DNA from: an uncultured Asticcacaulis sp.
GTDB taxonomy: Bacteria > Pseudomonadota > Alphaproteobacteria > Caulobacterales > Caulobacteraceae
Direction: 5' to 3'
Assembly: GCA_946482045.1 (NCBI GenBank)
Contig: CAMLPZ010000066.1
Span: forward strand, 1-16,029
DNA length: 16,029 bases
Under the pieces are notes generated by a model. That model made no database searches and was not told the origin of the DNA. It worked only from the letters and a program-made list of their open reading frames with translations. Position numbers and translations under genes: made by a program. Below, piece by piece: positions 14,243-16,029 of this stretch (within the stretch, counting starts at the first letter, position 1; each line of letters begins with the position of its first letter).

Positions 14243-16029
14243 CCCGCCAGGCTCTCGCGCCTTTCCTCCAGTTCCAACCACTCCATCTCGCCGTTTTCGA
14301 GATCTGCGCGCAACTGGTCGAGCTTTTTCATGGTGGCGTCGAACATCTTGGGATCGCGGCTGTAGAGCGTCGCATCGTCCAGGACCGTTTCGAGCTTCTT
14401 GATCTCGGCCGTCCATTTCGGCATCAGCTGGTTGAGATCCTCCAGGCGCTTCTGATCCTTGTAGCTCAGCTTCTTGGCAGCAGCCTTGACGGGAGCGGCC
14501 ACAGGTTTCGGCGTATCCGCCTTGATCTTCTGCGCTTCCTTCTGGGAGATTTCGGCAAAGAAGTCTGGGTTCTGGCGGATGAAATCCTGCCAGCCGCCGG
14601 GCGTTTCGGCCGTCTTGCCGTCGCCGTTGAGCGCCAGCGTCGAGGTCGCCAGCCGGTCGATGAAGTCGCGGTCGTGGCTGACCAGGATCAGCGTGCCGTC
14701 ATAGTCGGCGAGCAAATCTTCAAGCAGGTCCAGCGTGTCCATGTCGAGATCGTTGGTGGGTTCGTCGAGGACCAGCAGGTTGGTCGCTTTCGCCAGGGCG
14801 CGGGCCAGTTGCAGGCGGTTGCGTTCCCCGCCCGACAGCGACTTGACCGGCTGGCGCAACTGCTTTTCGCGGAACAGGAAGTCCTTGGCGTAGGCGGCGA
14901 CGTGGCGGGGCTGGCCGCGCACCATGATCGAGTCCGATCCCGAATTGGCCAGCACATCCCAAAGCGTTTCATCGCCCTTCAGCGCATCGCGGCCCTGGTC
15001 GAGATAGGCGATATCGAGATTGGTGCCCAGCTTGATCTCGCCCGAGTCAGCCGGGATCTGGCCGAGCAGAAGCTTGACCAGGGTCGACTTGCCGGCGCCG
15101 TTGGGGCCGACGATTGCCAACCGGTCGCCACGGATGATCCGGGTCGAGAAGTTCTTCAGCAGGACCTTGTCGCCGAACGCCTTGGAGATGCCGCGCAGTT
15201 CGGCCACCAGCTTGCCCGAGGTCGCGCCGCTGTCGATGACCACCTCCATCGGCTTGTCCATCAGCTTCATGCGCTCGGAATGATCGCGGCGCATGGCTTC
15301 CAGACGCGCGGCACGGCCTTCGTTGCGCGTGCGCTGGGCGGTGATCGAACGGTAGAAGGTATAGGTTTCGCGTTCGATGGCCTTCTCCAGGCGCCGTAAA
15401 CTTTCGGCGGTTTCGGCCTCCATCTTGGCCTGCCATTCGTCGAAGCCCTTATAGCCCTCGTCGCGGCGCAGGATTCGGCGCTCGTAGAGCCAATAGCAGC
15501 GCTGGGTAACGCGCTCCAGGAAGGTGCGGTCGTGGCTGACGATCAAAGCGGCGCCACGGAAAGCGCGCAGGCGGTCTTCCAGCGTCTCGATGGCGAAGAT
15601 ATCGAGGTGGTTGGTCGGCTCGTCGAGGAAGATCAGGTCCGGATCTTCGGCGAACGCCTTGGCCAGGGCGGCGCGGCGCTTTTCACCACCGGACATGGAG
15701 GTGGTCGGACCGGAAGGATCGATGCCAAAGGCCCACAGCTCTGTTTCCGCCGTGTAGTGTTCCGCCCCGCCGGAGCACGCCCAGTCGAGGATGGTGTCGC
15801 CCTTGGGCTCGGGTTCCTGAAGCACGTGGGCGAAGCGTATGCCCTGCTGCATGTAGCGCTCGCCCGAGTCAGGCTCGATCAGCCCTGACAGCATGCGCAT
15901 GAGGGTCGACTTGCCGGCGCCGTTGCGTCCGACCAGGCAGGCGCGGACACGCGGTTCGAGCGCGATATCAACACCGTCGAACAAAGGCGTCATGCCGTCC
16001 ATCAGGCGGACGTCTTTCAGGGCGAGCAG
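14239..16029 (-). CDS. uup: ABC-F ATPase, Uup subfamily (5' end outside the window)
   Basis: A soluble twin-ATPase ABC-F protein; 596 residues are visible and the frame stays open to the window edge, so the true start lies just beyond, probably only a few codons away. Visible numbering: Walker A GRNGAGKST (34-42), signature SGGEK (113-117), Walker B DEPTNHLD (136-143), switch SHD (165-167); a charged helical linker (about 205-270); second Walker A GPNGAGKST (308-316), LSGGE (398-402), DEPTNDLD (422-429); and a C-terminal coiled coil (about 525-596, LEDLNQLMPKWTAEIKKLE). There are no membrane segments. The C-terminal coiled coil and DEPTNDLD favour Uup over EttA or YheS. Known: Uup is linked to ribosome rescue or quality control and to branched-DNA and transposon precise excision phenotypes; ABC-F proteins bind the ribosomal E site. 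Both ATP sites look intact. Confidence 0.92.
   Translation of the reverse strand: MLALKDVRLMDGMTPLFDGVDIALEPRVRACLVGRNGAGKSTLMRMLSGLIEPDSGERYMQQGIRFAHVLQEPEPKGDTILDWACSGGAEHYTAETELWAFGIDPSGPTTSMSGGEKRRAALAKAFAEDPDLIFLDEPTNHLDIFAIETLEDRLRAFRGAALIVSHDRTFLERVTQRCYWLYERRILRRDEGYKGFDEWQAKMEAETAESLRRLEKAIERETYTFYRSITAQRTRNEGRAARLEAMRRDHSERMKLMDKPMEVVIDSGATSGKLVAELRGISKAFGDKVLLKNFSTRIIRGDRLAIVGPNGAGKSTLVKLLLGQIPADSGEIKLGTNLDIAYLDQGRDALKGDETLWDVLANSGSDSIMVRGQPRHVAAYAKDFLFREKQLRQPVKSLSGGERNRLQLARALAKATNLLVLDEPTNDLDMDTLDLLEDLLADYDGTLILVSHDRDFIDRLATSTLALNGDGKTAETPGGWQDFIRQNPDFFAEISQKEAQKIKADTPKPVAAPVKAAAKKLSYKDQKRLEDLNQLMPKWTAEIKKLETVLDDATLYSRDPKMFDATMKKLDQLRADLENGEMEWLELEERRESLAG

Noticed and set aside
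14674..15399. Plus-strand open frame opposite the ABC-F gene
   Set aside because: The minus strand encodes two full ATPase cassettes; the plus frame has no recognisable motif.

Overview
The window is a compact, high-GC chromosomal stretch, best explained as an alphaproteobacterium and plausibly a member of the Caulobacterales (Asticcacaulis/Caulobacter-like). This is an inference from strong G/C preference at third codon positions, a DUF2336 gene, several Tat/Sec-exported hydrolases, a GGDEF protein and a ParD/ParE pair of alphaproteobacterial type. No rRNA, tRNA, CRISPR array, insertion sequence or phage gene was seen. No gene-free stretch reaches 300 bases; the longest gaps (about 150-170 bases) lie near 5133-5284, 8338-8507 and 13512-13661.

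Left edge (1-1309, +): the 3' end of a bacterial polynucleotide kinase-phosphatase-ligase (Pnkp), followed 10 bases later by an RlaP-type Pol-beta nucleotidyltransferase. This is an RNA-repair cassette that continues upstream of the window. Next (1375-3687, +) come a Tat-exported sulfatase and an aldo/keto reductase of YdbC type. Then (3780-6625, +) come a membrane diguanylate cyclase with a large periplasmic sensor domain and an uncharacterised helical-repeat (TPR-like) protein. Then (6694-9905, +) come an exported type-B carboxylesterase and an orphan membrane histidine kinase.

From 9913 the coding strand switches. The minus-strand block holds an exported M28 zinc peptidase (convergent with the kinase, 7-base gap), a DUF2336 protein and a proline-rich exported protein. 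The last two abut exactly (stop and start as TAAATG) and form one transcription unit. Divergent from them (13662-14242, +) is a parD-parE toxin-antitoxin operon with a clear AT-rich palindrome and promoter in front. It collides tail-to-tail with a minus-strand Uup-type ABC-F ATPase that runs off the right edge; the two stop codons share the tetranucleotide TTAA.

Functionally the window mixes stress and repair (Pnkp/RlaP, ABC-F, ParDE), signalling (diguanylate cyclase, histidine kinase) and cell-envelope hydrolysis (sulfatase, esterase, peptidase). Apart from pnkp-rlaP, parDE and the DUF2336 pair, nothing in the sequence ties these genes into one system. The most unusual non-coding signal is a set of inverted repeats lying in leaders, several of which include or touch the ribosome binding site of the next gene (3741-3771, 5229-5272, 6664-6685, 11292-11321).
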